A stretch of 64,000 bases of DNA from Gnetum montanum (lineage: Eukaryota; Streptophyta; Gnetopsida; Gnetales; Gnetaceae): positions 226,633 to 290,632 of the forward strand of contig MNCI01026977.1 in assembly GCA_015680685.1 (NCBI GenBank), given 5' to 3'. A program made the translations under genes and the position numbers. The notes under the pieces were generated by a model, which was not told the origin of the DNA, ran no database searches, and saw only the letters and a program-made list of their open reading frames with translations. Positions 11,059-22,412 of this stretch are shown here, one piece after another (positions within the stretch are counted from its first letter, which is position 1; every line of letters starts with the position of its first letter).

Positions 11059-13010
11059 CCATTATAGGCCCTTAGTTCTTTTTGAATTTTTGTTTCACAT
11101 TTTTTATTTTACACATTCTTTTGAATTTTCTTATTTTTGTTTTATACTATCGTTCATGTTCTTATTGTTTCTTTGTTTGCTTGATTTACTTTTATTCGTC
11201 ATCTAATAAGTGCTCATGATGGTGGATTGAATTATATCATATTGATTGCTAATGTTTGGTTTTTACCTTTGAATTATGATTTTGATATTAAGGTATGGTT
11301 CTTTTGGTAAAACAGGCAATGAGTCCATGCCCTCTACTCATCCATATAACTTTATGGTCTCCTTTGGCTTGGAACTGTATAGTCCCCTTTTTCTAAGTAA
11401 AATTTTAATGAATTGATGGTTGGGTACTTTTCAAACCAATGAAAGACTCAAAAGATAAAAAGAGTATGACTTCAAAGGGATTCGATGCATTTGTGCTAGC
11501 CATTCTCTTGGGGTTCTTGGATGCTTTTTCTTGGGTTTTTTGCCATTTTGACATTGTTCAAAAATTGGGAAGGTGAGTGAATAAAAATAAGTCTTTGCAT
11601 GGTGTGGTTCTCATGCAAAAAAAAAAAAAGAAAAAAAAAGAAAAAAGAAAAAGAAAAAGAAAACAAAAACAAAAAAAAAGAGAGAAAAAAGTGAGAATTC
11701 AAAGCACATCCCTTAGACATAATAAAGCAATATGGGCTACAAGAATTGGTTATGGAATTGGGAAGACATGTTACCCATGCCTGAAGGTTCCCTCTAACTA
11801 AGGCCCTTTCTCGCTTCATGCTTCTCCATCTTGCTCTCCTTGGAATGGTGGTGACTCTTTGTGGAAGCATTCTTCTTGCTTCAAGTAGATGTATTGGTCA
11901 AGTGTGTTGATGCGAGGTCATTGGATGTGGTTTGTTTGAGTCTAGATTTGGGATGAGTTTTACTCAGTCACATTAACCATAAAATACACAAGGGACTTTA
12001 CACAACCTTGTTCTTAGGATTCCATTTGATTCTCTCCTCTCCATCTTTCTCCCCATTTTTCCACCTCATTGCCGATTCTATCATTAGTTTGTTTTTGGGT
12101 TGATGCGTTGTTTTTCTTTGATGAATTCTTGTGGGTAAGTTTTTAATTCTTGTTTCCAAATGACATTCCTAGAGCCTACGAGCTTTTTGGTTTGTGGGTT
12201 TGTCAGGGCATAAAAGGCATGAGCCTGCTTTGGGGAGGACCGATTGGCATTCCTTTTTTTGGTGCAATTGTTAACTTCTTTTCCTTAAACATTTTCTACA
12301 ATCAATCATTTCCTGTTTCATCTCCATCCATGGCATCCATTTTATTGGCGTTGCCATTGTTATTTTTCCCATCTTTCTTGTTCCTCATATTTTTCTATCT
12401 TATAGCTATCAGAGGTTAGCTCTTAGTCGTGGAGGCCCTGGTACAAATTTTTCAATTTTTTTCATTTTACTATTTGCCTAACCCCTACACCTTGGATAGT
12501 CACCAATGATAAATCTTTGAACTAGTTTCTGCCATAATCACAACTCAGCCAATGCGCCTCATATCGATGCAAGGTATCAACTGCATTGTAGTTTATCTAT
12601 CCTTGCTCATTTGTGACCGTGTTGTATGTGCAAATGGCGATCATACAAATAATGGACTGGGCTTGGAGGAAGCACTGAAGATGGACCAAAACTGGAGCAT
12701 TTACGAAAGGAGCGAGTTTGGTGGCATGGCTATGGATAAACAACGGAAGGCGCAATCTCGGCATTGGTGGCAACACGCTTCATCCTCTTTCTCTCTCTTT
12801 CTCTTCAAACTGCCAAATAAAGGCTTGGATGTCATTTATGTATGAGTGTTCACCAAAATGGTCATGAACACTAATGTTGTAATATGCTTATTGATCCGTT
12901 CACTGGGCATGTTGAGTCTATCATGCCATTCCATTGTTAGTTGTCAATTAGTCAATAATCCCATATGTTCTCAATATTTTGTAAGGAACTTGAGGACGAG
13001 TTTTCATTCA
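11059..13010 (+). other. element A 3' untranslated block
   Basis: About 2 kb without convincing coding sequence lies where Athila relatives may carry an env-like frame. It has an A-rich tract at 11,617-11,690, a conserved block around 11,700-11,800 (TTAGACATAATAAAG) and a PPT-like GTCGTGGAGG near 12,426. The block is shared with elements B, C and D, including the positions of the A-rich tract. I see no env signature such as a signal peptide followed by a terminal membrane helix. Confidence 0.7.
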
Positions 13011-13022
13011 GTCGTGGGGGTA
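13011..13022 (+). other. element A polypurine tract
   Basis: GTCGTGGGGGTA abuts the 3' LTR. Element C has ATGGGGGTA and element D ATGGAGGTA in the same position, so this is the plus-strand primer of the family. Confidence 0.75.
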
Positions 13023-13986
13023 TGATGAGAGTGGTTACTGTAGTAGTTATTCTAATTATTAAAGCAGTTACTCTAGTGGTTACTCTAGTAGTTATTCTAA
13101 TTATTAGAGAAGTTACTCTAGCGGTTACTCTAATTATTAGAGTGGTTACTTTAGCGATTACTTTAGTAGTTATTCTAGTTATTAGAGTGGTTACTCTAAT
13201 TATTAGAGTAGTTGCTCCCAAGCGTAAAAATACAGTGCCTAGGTGCACAATTGAAAAGGAGTCTGGTAGCAGTCAAGTAGCGAAACTCTTATAGTTTGTT
13301 TGAAGGTTAGAGTATTTTCCAAGTGCCCACAGCAGGAGGTCGAAGTGTGGATGGATCTTTATTCGAGCATTGTGTACCTGAACACACCTTGTGTATGGCA
13401 ATAAAGACAAGCTCTTTGATTCATCCTTGCAGCACTTGATATTTTTTTTCTTACACATTTCTTTTATTTTATTTTCTTATCCATTTATTTTATTTTATGC
13501 ACTTTGCATTTCTGTTATTAGCATAGCAATTTATTTTGATCAATTAAGAAAATCATTAAATTACACTCAGTATGATCGCTTTGAGCATGTGTGTAATGCT
13601 TAGTAACCCAGTAACGATTAGCGTTTGGTAATCCTAGTAGCGTTGTACTGGTTTAGGATGTGTATGACAAGTGAGAATGGATATTGGTGTTAGGAGTAGT
13701 TAAAGCCTAGTTAATCAATAGTTAAGTTAAATTAGTCACTTAGTTATCTCTCTCTCTTCCCTACTTGTGCAGGACATAAAAACATAAAAGCTATAAAAAT
13801 CATATGCCTCAAGCTTACTTAACCATACAATCGTGACATACAAGTAAGCTTGGGAAGACAATGATCAACCAACCCATCCTTGTTCCACAAGGGTGCATAA
13901 GAACTTAGTCCTTGGAATTCCATTGGATCGGGCATGAAATGCTCGTATTTGTATGGTTGAGCGTAGGGGTACCTTGCTGCTCATCA
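13023..13986 (+). repeat. element A 3' LTR (964 bp)
   Basis: It runs from TGATGAG at 13023 to CTCATCA at 13980-13986 and is followed by the TSD ACAAG. It is slightly longer than the 5' LTR, mainly in the U3 array. Its TATA box has decayed to TAAAAATA. Numerous single-base differences from 3733-4673 indicate an old insertion. Confidence 0.95.
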
Positions 13987-13991
13987 ACAAG

Positions 13992-15420
13992 TAAGAAAGA
14001 TTATTTTAGTTTTGTTTTCATATGATTATCCTATTTTGTTGTAGAACCCATAAGAAAGATTAGTTTATTTTTCTTTTTACATTGCCACCTTATTTTGTCA
14101 TAGATAGTGTAAGAGAGATTATTTTATGTTTCTTTTTATGTAGCTATCATATGTTGTTGTGGATTTTTTATTCCTCCTATCCACTTTTTGATCTTATGTT
14201 ATTCTTTTACAATTTTGATTATTATGCCAAGATTCTACTAGATTTTCATCATTTTGAGCTTGTTTTTGGTATTTTAATTATGTTTAGGCTTTTTCTATCT
14301 CTTGGTTAATTTATGGAATTATGAAAATATTGCCCAACTTGTCTTTTGGATATTTTATGAATAGTTTGGAACTACTCATGACATAAGCATGATTTTGTGA
14401 AAACTTTATGGAATTTGAGTTACCATGGATTTTGGCTAATTTGGAAATCATTTGGAATTTTGAAATAAAATAATAATATTTATGTGGCAAGAATTTTGTG
14501 AAATTTGAGTTTTTATGGATTTTGGCCATTTTGGAGATCTTTTGGAATTTTGAAATAAAATAATAATATTTATGTAACCATTGATGTCCAGTTGATAGTG
14601 GAAGCTACGAATCTTTTAGATGCCCCCGTATGCATGTATTAGTAGAGTGCTTTTTAGTGGGACCCTTCCCCCACACCCCCACCTGTCCTTCCTAATGGAA
14701 ACAAGGGTTGGATGGATTATCTACCCTGGATTTTAATTCATAAGTTCATGTGAGGTTATGGATTTAGCTAAGACCATGACATTGAGTAGTTGAGTCTAGT
14801 GGAGTTGTGGTGAGGCATAGTTAAGAACTATCCTTTTGATGATATGTGTGCCTTAGTCATTAAGGATGTTAGTAGTAAGGATATTGCCAATCATGAATGA
14901 CTTGTTTGGGACCACAAGGCTAATCAATGATAGCAATGAGGTTATTTTAAGAGATGTCAGTGAGTCCCTTTGGTAGTGAGGGTAACAAAGACCTAGCTTT
15001 CAAAGATGCTTAGTTAAAATATACATTCTTTAGATTTTTGCTGGACAAATTTGTGATATTTTTGGATATTAAAATAATTTAATAGATAATTTTATGATCG
15101 TAGTGAGGTTATTCCAAGAGTTGATGATTTTTGTTGGCAGTGAGGATAACCAAGACCTAGCCTTCAGAGATGCTTGGATAAAATATACATTCTTTGGATT
15201 TTTGGAAAATTTGTGAAATTTTTGGACCTTAAAAAATTTTTGAATATTTTATTAGAAACTACCTAGCCCATATCGTATGACTTTTATCTTAGAACCATTA
15301 TGCTCCATGAAGAGGAAAATATAATAACCTTTATTATTTGAGGGGCTTTAACTTCTCATATATTTTGATGTAGAGAGCCCATAATAGGCACGAAATCCTT
15401 GAAAGAAAGACATGGGACAA
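13992..15420 (+). repeat. family X, continuation right of element A
   Basis: The AT-rich repeat matches 22,057-22,407 step by step, for example the phrase GAAATAAAATAATAATATTT, which occurs twice here (about 14,460 and 14,553) and once near 22,382. A C-rich patch lies at 14,659-14,690. There is an internal duplication with spacing of about 165 bp around 14,940-15,240 (GACCTAGC and TACATTCTTT words). No gene is seen. Confidence 0.6.
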
Positions 15421-15425
15421 GAGGT

Positions 15426-16291
15426 TGATGAAGCATCCAGTGGACAGCGTCGACTGGGCCACGTCGACAAAGCCTTGTCAACGCCATCGCGTCAACGTGA
15501 TCCCATCAATGCATCTTTCCATGCATTGATGTGGCCTTGTCAACACAGAGTTCATTTTTTGCTATAAATATGCATGCACCCATCAGATTTAGGAATTTTA
15601 TGTTCAAGTTGTAGTGAAGCTCATGTAGTTAGACTATTTTCCCAAGTGCATGCCTGCAGTGTGATGCTTGTAATTGCATAGAACCTTTATTCGAGTGTGA
15701 TGTACTTGGACACGTACATGATCGACAATAAAGATCGAGATTACTCCATCATTGCAACATTGACTTGGTTTTATGTTTAATTGTTATTATTATTTATTTT
15801 TTTCTTAGTTAATATTTATTTACCATCATTTACTATTCCTGTTGTTGAATGCGGAATAACTACGACTTAATCACAAACATTGAAGTGTAACTACTTGGTA
15901 ACCTAGTAGCGTATCTAGGAGCACTCAAGTAATATATGCTTGGTAAGCCCAGAAGTAGTACATGAGGTTCAGATGTGTATGAATGATTAATGACCGATGC
16001 TCATCACACTTAGACTAGCTTAGATTCTCTTCTTCCACTCCCTCTTAGCTAAAACAAAGTTATTTTCCATTGCCTCTAGGAGTAGCACTAGTTTAGGCCC
16101 ACATCATACACCTCACTCTAGACTAAATGATACGTGATAAAGTAAATACTAGTCTAGGTGGGAAGACATCGAACTACGATCAACGTGTAATGATCTAGAT
16201 CCACAACTAGCTTGTCCATGGAGTTCAACCGAATCGTGCGTGAACGCTCATATTCATATGGTTGAGTGTAGGGGTACCTCGCCACTCATCA
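15426..16291 (+). mobile_element. solo LTR of the TGATGAG family, TSD GAGGT
   Basis: It starts TGATGAA and ends CTCATCA, with GAGGT at 15421-15425 and again at 16292-16296. No internal region is attached, so this is a solo LTR left by LTR-LTR recombination. U3 holds GTCGAC-type words and a perfect hairpin at 15504-15531 (CATCAATGCAT, 6-base loop, ATGCATTGATG) before TATAAATA at 15563-15570. R has ACAATAAAGATC near 15,727. Confidence 0.93.
15504..15531. promoter_or_regulatory. perfect 11-bp-stem hairpin upstream of the LTR TATA box
   Basis: CATCAATGCAT and ATGCATTGATG are exact reverse complements separated by CTTTCC, ending 31 bp before TATAAATA. The position matches the palindromic arrays of the other LTRs, though the sequence is unrelated to them. 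Confidence 0.7.
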
Positions 16292-16296
16292 GAGGT

Positions 16297-16917
16297 GGAT
16301 CAATTCTACAAGATGGACCTTTTTAAACTTGAATAATAATTTTGTATATTTTAGATTTTTGTAAAATAGAAACTTTGTACACCTTTTGGATATTTGAGCC
16401 ATGTACATATTTTTGTGAATAAATAATAAAATATGATAGATATGAATTTTCCATATGTGTCATTAGGATCGTGAGATTACAAGGAACATTTTTTGTTTCA
16501 CCGCATGCTATACATTCTTAATATTATTTATTATATTTTGATATTTTATTATTTAATTTGGTAAATTTTAAACATGAATAAATTGATTTCTATATGTTTG
16601 ATTGAGGCAAAATCAATATCATTGGGATCGTTATTTTACATACTATTTTATGATGTACCTAATGAAATTTTTAGACATCTATCTTTTTGTGGTTGTGCAA
16701 AATTCTCTTTTTCATCAAGTTAATTTTATGAAATTATTTTTATGAGTATTATGAAAATTTGCTACGCTCTATTACTTTATTATGTTTATGCTTCTAATTC
16801 ATAATTTTGATCTATTTTATGGCTTTCTTTTAAAATTTCTAAATTAAGGTTAAATCTAGAATCCTTGGGGTTTCGTAGTATCTTTATTAGTTATTTAAAT
16901 GATATTTTATAGATAAT
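16297..16917. repeat. AT-rich old repeat (family X downstream part)
   Basis: The segment 16,490-16,680 matches 38,835-38,985 (shared words ATTTTATTATTTAATTTGGTAAA and a tract ending ACTATTTTATGATG). It contains no gene. Confidence 0.5.
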
Positions 16918-17792
16918 TGATGAGCAATGAAGTACCCCTACACCCAACCATATGAATCACAAGCGTTCATGCATGATCCGGTCGAATTTCGTGGATGGGA
17001 TTAGTTGTGGCATCTAGATTGCTATGCCTTGATTGTAATTCGTTGTCTTCCCACTTGGACTAGTGGTAGCTTTGTCACGTATAGTTTAGTCCAGGGTGAG
17101 GCATATGATTTTTATTATTTTATGTTTTATTGTTCTACAATTAATAATAGGTTGAAATTCAATTTATGATCAATTCAACTAATCGAATTACTAATTAATA
17201 ATCAACTATCCTAACATAAGTATTTGATCCCTCTTCCCGTGCACATCTTGAACACATATAATGCTACTGGGTTATCAAACATTAAGTTTTGCTAGGATTA
17301 CCAAGAGTCATACGCATGCTTGAAGTGATCGTACTTATGTGCTTAATTAATTAACATGCATGAAAATGTAAATATTAAGTACATGGAAAGTAAATTGCAT
17401 GGAAAGTAAATCTAATCTAAGTTAAAGTGTTGCAATGAATAAGAATCAATCTCGATCTTATTGTCATTCATGGAATATGTTCAAGTACATTGCTAGTTGA
17501 ATAAGACTTCACAAATTTGACTTGGATCCACTTTGTGGGCACTCACTGACTATTCTCTAAGATCACGGAATAAAAGTACAAGAATTCAACTACTTTATTG
17601 AAAAAACTATGAAAAACTGATATGAAAACTAATTGGAAATTATGAGCCCGAGCACTATATTTATAGGTTGGTGTATACCCCTTGACGTTGAATACCTGAT
17701 GTTGCATCTGGGATCTAACATTGGATACCCGATGTTGAGGCTCCGACATTAGATTCCTGACGTCAAAGTTGATGAAAAAATGTGTTTCATCA
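16918..17792 (-). repeat. element D 3' LTR (875 bp)
   Basis: On the plus strand it opens TGATGAG (16918) and closes TTCATCA (17786-17792). The element PPT follows directly on the right (17793-17803, minus-strand AGTCATGGAGGTA). U3 has repeated GATGTTG/GACGTC words (17,690-17,765), its own array type. An AATAAA equivalent and the common R/U5 body are present. Confidence 0.85.
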
Positions 17793-17805
17793 TACCTCCA
17801 TGACT

Positions 17806-19910
17806 AAATGAAAACTCGTCCTTGAGTGTAGAAGAGGATGAACAAGTTCCTTAAAAAATGTTGAGAAGGTATGGAATTATTGATTAATGCTAACTACTAA
17901 CTAACTCTGAGTGTTGCATTACAAAATTTTATTTGAGTGGATGTATACAAAATGATAGAGTGACAAAAAGACTGAACAAACTTTGAAGATTACAAAATTT
18001 GTAGAGGTCTTCAAGAATCCATTGAAGATGATTCTTCTTGTTTCTGCAAGCGATGGTAGACTTTAACCTTGATTATTATGTCGATGCTTCTCTGGTTATG
18101 CAAAACACTCTTGAAGGGTGGACTAAAATTTCTTCTCATTGTCCCATGGATCTAGAAAACATGCAAAGCTTGAGCTGCTCTTGTATGTGCTATGATATGT
18201 CTATGGTCATATCCTCTGTTGTCCCTCTCTTGGCTTTGTTTTTGTGCCTGGCAAAAGACCGTCTTTCTTAGATGTTTCTTTTAGATTCACTTGCAGTCAC
18301 CAAAGGATCAACATTAGCTATGGTAAATTTTCCTTAATAGTTAACCCTTGTTGGATCCCTTAGTTTTCATTTAAGCACAAGGTGATTACAACATACCCTA
18401 TCCAAGGCTATGAGGTAACTACAATCATTAAGTTGTTCACATTATTTTGATCAATTACTATTAGTTACCATGATGTTTGAAGATAGGATGTTAGAAAAAT
18501 TTCAAAAATTTTAAAGTAGGCATCCCTAGCCCCCATGACTAATAAGTGTAACTCCAAAAGCACTTAGGTTTTTGAATAATTAAAACCAAAGCTCTAATTT
18601 AGAAGATGGTCAAGAAATATTAATGGATATGGAAATAGAAAAGTAGGAAAAATTAATGAAATAGATGAGAAGTAGCCCCAAAATCATGCATAAATTTAGA
18701 GAAATCGTCATTGATGTTCTGGAAGATGTGAAGGTTAGTTCAAAGCCATGATCAACAAAAGTTATGCAAGTGGGTCCTCTCTAAAGTAGGCTCTTGCCAT
18801 AATGCCCTTGCATACCTACTTCTGTAGATGTCCATGGGCACCTGAGAAGTTAAATGTAGTCCATGCCTTTGTTTCAAACAACACACAACTACCGTTATTA
18901 GGATGTTGCACTATACTACACAAAACCAAAAGGCTCATAATTGCATGTAGTAGTGAGGTGAATAATGAAATGAGAAGGGATTGTAGAGATCGGGATGTAA
19001 GGTACTTGACCATGTCCACAACAGGTTCTTGTGATAAATGTGAGTAAAATGATTAGCATACCTATCTATCCAAGTTTAGGCTAAGTCCATACCATAAACA
19101 GGAACTTCACATTGATGTGTTCTCTCCTGCTAATCACCATGAGTCTAAAACCACCTCAAAGAATGATCATCACTCAAAAAAGAGAAGAAAGAAGAAGGAA
19201 GGAAGGGTCTTAGTTAGAGGGGCACCTTTAAGCAAGGGTAACATGTCTTTTTAGCCACATAACTAGTGCTTGTAGCTCATTATTGTGTCTAAGGGATGTG
19301 CTTTGAATTTCCATTATTGCTTTTTTTTTTCTTTTTTTTCTTCTTCTTCTCTCTCTCTCTCTTTTGTTTTTGTTTTTTGTTTGTTTGTTTTTTTTGGATG
19401 GGAACCACACCATGCAAAGATAGAGCTTCCTTTTTATTGGTTGATGAGGGAGTGATGATACATTCCAAGAGGAGTCATAAACCACATGAAGGAAGTCAAG
19501 AAGAGACTCCAACAAGTCTCCTTGAGGTCACACCTCCCACTTGGTCATTTTCTCTTTCTTCAAGATACAATGATCATTGATTAATTTTATTTTCATAAAA
19601 TAAGAACCAAATTATGAAAAAGACCTTTTGTTCAAAGAATTGGAGGTATGGATGAGGTGGTCTCACTGCTTTACACAATTACTTACCCAATCATCTTGAT
19701 AGCATAGCACAAAAAACCAAACACAAAGCGTTGAATTCTGCATCATGACTTGGAAATTTTATTAATAAAAACATAAAATACATTCATAAAACATAAATAT
19801 AATGACTCAAGAAAAGAGAAAAATTTAAAGAAAAGAAAAATATTAAGAAATGTAAAACATATGAAAAATAAGAAAAATTCTTGAACTGATAAGTAAATCA
19901 ATTACTTTCA
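17806..19910 (-). other. element D 3' untranslated block
   Basis: It is homologous in order to the 3' blocks of A, B and C. It contains a CCCCCATGACTAAT site (about 18,531, the PPT-like word), a CCCTTGCATACC region near 18,805, and a T-rich tract at 19,320-19,395 that is A-rich in element sense and flanked by the conserved CTAAGGGATGTGCTTTGAATT. No coding sequence is recognised; open frames here are short and unlike known proteins. Confidence 0.65.
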
Positions 19911-20239
19911 TACCTCTTTGAGACAGTTTTATATTCTCATTTTCAAGCCATTGGGTGTCTTTTGGTTTAGTGGCTATTGTGTAGATTGGCTTTTGCTCAC
20001 ACACTTGCTCTTGAACTTTATGATGGGTTGGTATAGGGGTTGTGTTAATATTTTGGACTTCCGACCCATAACTTCACCTTTTATCATTATTGGTAATGCA
20101 TGGATTCTTCTATTTCTCCACAATAATAGGTTTATCGTTTATGTCTTGTGTTGGAGTGGTGATGGTTATTGGCTTTTGCGTATGATTAGGAGACATCATT
20201 TTTGTGAGGAAGGTTGTTACATTAGATTGGCCTTGTGCT

Positions 20240-21527
20240 AGTTCAGGTGATGTAGTAGGGCTATGAGTGTTTTGCTTCGGCTTACGACCTTTCCTCCAAA
20301 AGGGACATTTCGGAGACTTTGGTTGAAATCTATTAGTGTTATCTTTTACATGTATGTTCGCAGCACAAGTGGCATTCTCTTGTTGATGTTGTGATGCCGA
20401 ACATTCCTATGTTGTTGGAGGTGACATATGATGGAGGTGAGTATGAGAATATTGAGAATATGATGTAGGGTGAGAGGTGTGGGGTGATGATCTCATATAA
20501 GATGTTGTGGGATAATGATATTTGGAAGAGTGGTGGTAGTAATTTGAGGTAGAGGAAGTAGAACTAGTTTGAGAAACATGGTGTTGAACATAATATTCAT
20601 GTGGGTTCAATTGGTAGGAAGGATATAGTTGGTGTGGTGGTGACCTCCCCCATGACAATGGTTGTTGCCATTGCGGTTGATGCCAGTGTTGAGGCTGGTA
20701 ATAAGTCTCTCCTAGGATAGTATGGTTGGTTTTGGGGTTGTCTAAAATTACTGCACAGAAGAGGAAATCTCCTAGGCATGTACTTTTGTACAAACTTCGG
20801 ATTTAATGCTCTAGCCCAATACTCTTGTAGATGCAACAAGATCGGGCAATGGCCCTTTGGACGATCATAGAGGTAAATGTCACATTCACCATTCTCTTTA
20901 GTGGTTGAGTCTATAGCCTCTTCTTCTATCACCATTTCCCCTTCTTGCCAAAAAGTGTTCCTAGTTGTTTCTTGGTTCTTTATCCTCTTATTGTGATCAC
21001 TTAATTTGTTTTGCACTACTCACTGCTCTATGATTTTTATGCAAGTTTTAACTTTCTCATTCATCCCTTCCAACATCTTGCCAAGCTTTGCTTCAAGCTC
21101 ATTGATAAAATTTTGTATTAACAAGGTTGGTTGTAAAATCATCTCATCGAGAGCTGTCTCTTTTTCCTCATCATAGATATGGATCCATTGTTTCTGAAGA
21201 GTTGGGTCCTCCACATTTTCTCATCTAGATAGCTCTCCTTCTTCTTTCACCACACACTTAACTCTTTGATCTGATGGGTTCATAGCTCGTATAGTTGACC
21301 TGGAGCATACATCCCAAGGGTCTCCCTTGTTTTATTACGAAGCCCATCTATGATGTGGAAAAGTTGCCTTTCCTTAGAGAAATCATGGCCTGGGCATCTA
21401 TGTAGTTGCTCATAGTTGCCACTTCCAAGGCTTCATGATTTTCTTGCTTTCACTCTTGGATTTGTTTTATTAGGTTGGACACTTTCTCATAGGTTTGGTA
21501 TTTTTCATTGAAAAGTTCTAGCGGAGA
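20240..21527 (-). pseudogene. gag: element D gag, partial and broken
   Basis: Reading leftward, a remnant of the capsid C-terminal region (about 21,527-21,250) is followed by the Lys/Glu-rich helix (21,214-21,020). The knuckle at about 20,880 has decayed to CDIYLYDRPKGHC. A Pro/Gln/His-rich tail (20,793-20,407) then matches the tail of C (PPSPSNT-like segment). Overlapping frames at 20,597-21,016 and 20,407-20,793 show a frameshift. The N-terminal block and capsid start are absent at the truncated end. Confidence 0.7.
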
Positions 21528-22412
21528 AAAATTATAAATTTACTTATGAAAATGATAAAAATAAAAATAAAAATTAAAAATATTAAAAATCAAAATTGAA
21601 AAGTTAACACCATGAGAAAAAAAGCATGTTATGTGCATGATGCATATAATGCGTATGAGAAATATTCATATATATGCATAAAACATATATGCGTAATGCA
21701 TATTATACATTTTGCTTTGCTATCACCTCATGCTTTAATCCATTACCTCACCTATCGCTTGTTTCCTACCATTGGTTTTCCTTCGTTTGTCTTACAACCA
21801 CCATTTTTACGAAAGAGTGTTTTATCATGTTTTTTTTTTTTTTAAAAAAAACATTTTTTTGGTCTTTCTTCTTCATTTTAAAGCTAATTTGAGCCTGATT
21901 TATTCATTTATTCTGTTCTTCCCGGCCCTAGATACATCTCGTCATAGTTCAAAGAAAGGTTTTAGGTGTGAGAGGATAAGCAAATAAAAAATAATTTAAG
22001 AGCATTAGGAAGGAAAGGAAGACACAAGAAAATTCTAGAAGCCCTACCAACATAAGTAAGGAAGTTTATTTTATTTTCCTTTCACATGGTTGTCCCATAT
22101 TGCTATGGATTTTTTATCTCTCCTCTCTACTTCCTAGTATTTTATTATTATTTTATAAATTTAATTAATATGCCAAGATTATGCTACATTTTTGTGATTT
22201 TAGGCTTTTCTTAATGAAAAATTTTTTTTTTTAATCCTATCCATTTTATGTCTTTTAGTAAAGTTTGGATATTTTATGAATATTTGGAATCTACTTACGA
22301 CATAAATATGATTTTGCAAAAAATTTGTGGAATTTGAGCTTTTTATGGATTTTTGACGATTTGAGACACCTTTTGGACTTTTGAAATAAAATGATAATAT
22401 TTGCATGACTGA
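21528..22412 (+). repeat. family X, second copy with the empty site of element A
   Basis: It matches 3340-3732 and then 13,992-14,590 without the 10-kb insertion. The words CCCTAGATACATCT and AAAATTCTAGAAG are followed by CCCTACCAACATAAGTAAGGAAG. The site where A inserted corresponds to ATAAG at 22,052-22,056. Homopolymer runs (T13 near 21,830, T10 near 22,230) and a patch of alternating ATATGC words (21,665-21,710) are present. Element B begins at 22,413. Confidence 0.6.

Larger units (their letters stand above)
3733..13986 (+). mobile_element. element A: Athila/Tat-type Ty3 LTR retrotransposon, structurally complete, coding decayed
   Basis: Two direct LTRs (3733-4673 and 13023-13986) begin TGATGAG and end CTCATCA. 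The 5-bp flanks are identical (ACAAG at 3728-3732 and 13987-13991), a target-site duplication that proves the edges. In order it holds a tRNA-Asp-like PBS, gag, protease, RT, RNase H, integrase, a 2-kb 3' untranslated block and a PPT. The RT phrase MVQEG-VLGHKIS and the FMDD-type active site place it in the non-chromovirus Athila/Tat branch. Many stops mean it cannot encode its own proteins now. It inserted into family X, and a related empty site lies at 22,052-22,056. Confidence 0.95.
16918..21527 (-). mobile_element. element D: 5'-truncated non-autonomous relative, gag without pol
   Basis: From right to left, in element sense, there is a gag remnant (21,527 to about 20,240), a 3' untranslated block (about 19,900-17,806), a PPT and a 3' LTR (16918-17792). 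No protease, RT or integrase motif occurs between gag and the 3' block. The right end breaks inside gag at about 21,527, where family X sequence begins, so the 5' LTR and PBS are missing. Confidence 0.75.

Noticed and set aside
11577-11801. Lys-rich open frame
   Set aside because: It is a translation of the A-rich tract in element A's 3' block. The homologous tract in D is on the opposite strand and differs in length.
11059-13010. Env-like gene in the 3' block of element A
   Set aside because: No frame of adequate length, and no signal peptide or terminal membrane helix conserved among A, B, C and D.
18038-18271. 77-codon frame in element D 3' block
   Set aside because: Not conserved in the homologous blocks of the other elements and lacking known motifs.
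19918-20241. 107-codon plus-strand frame in element D
   Set aside because: It lies antisense to the gag tail/3' block, has no recognisable motif and is not conserved in A, B or C.
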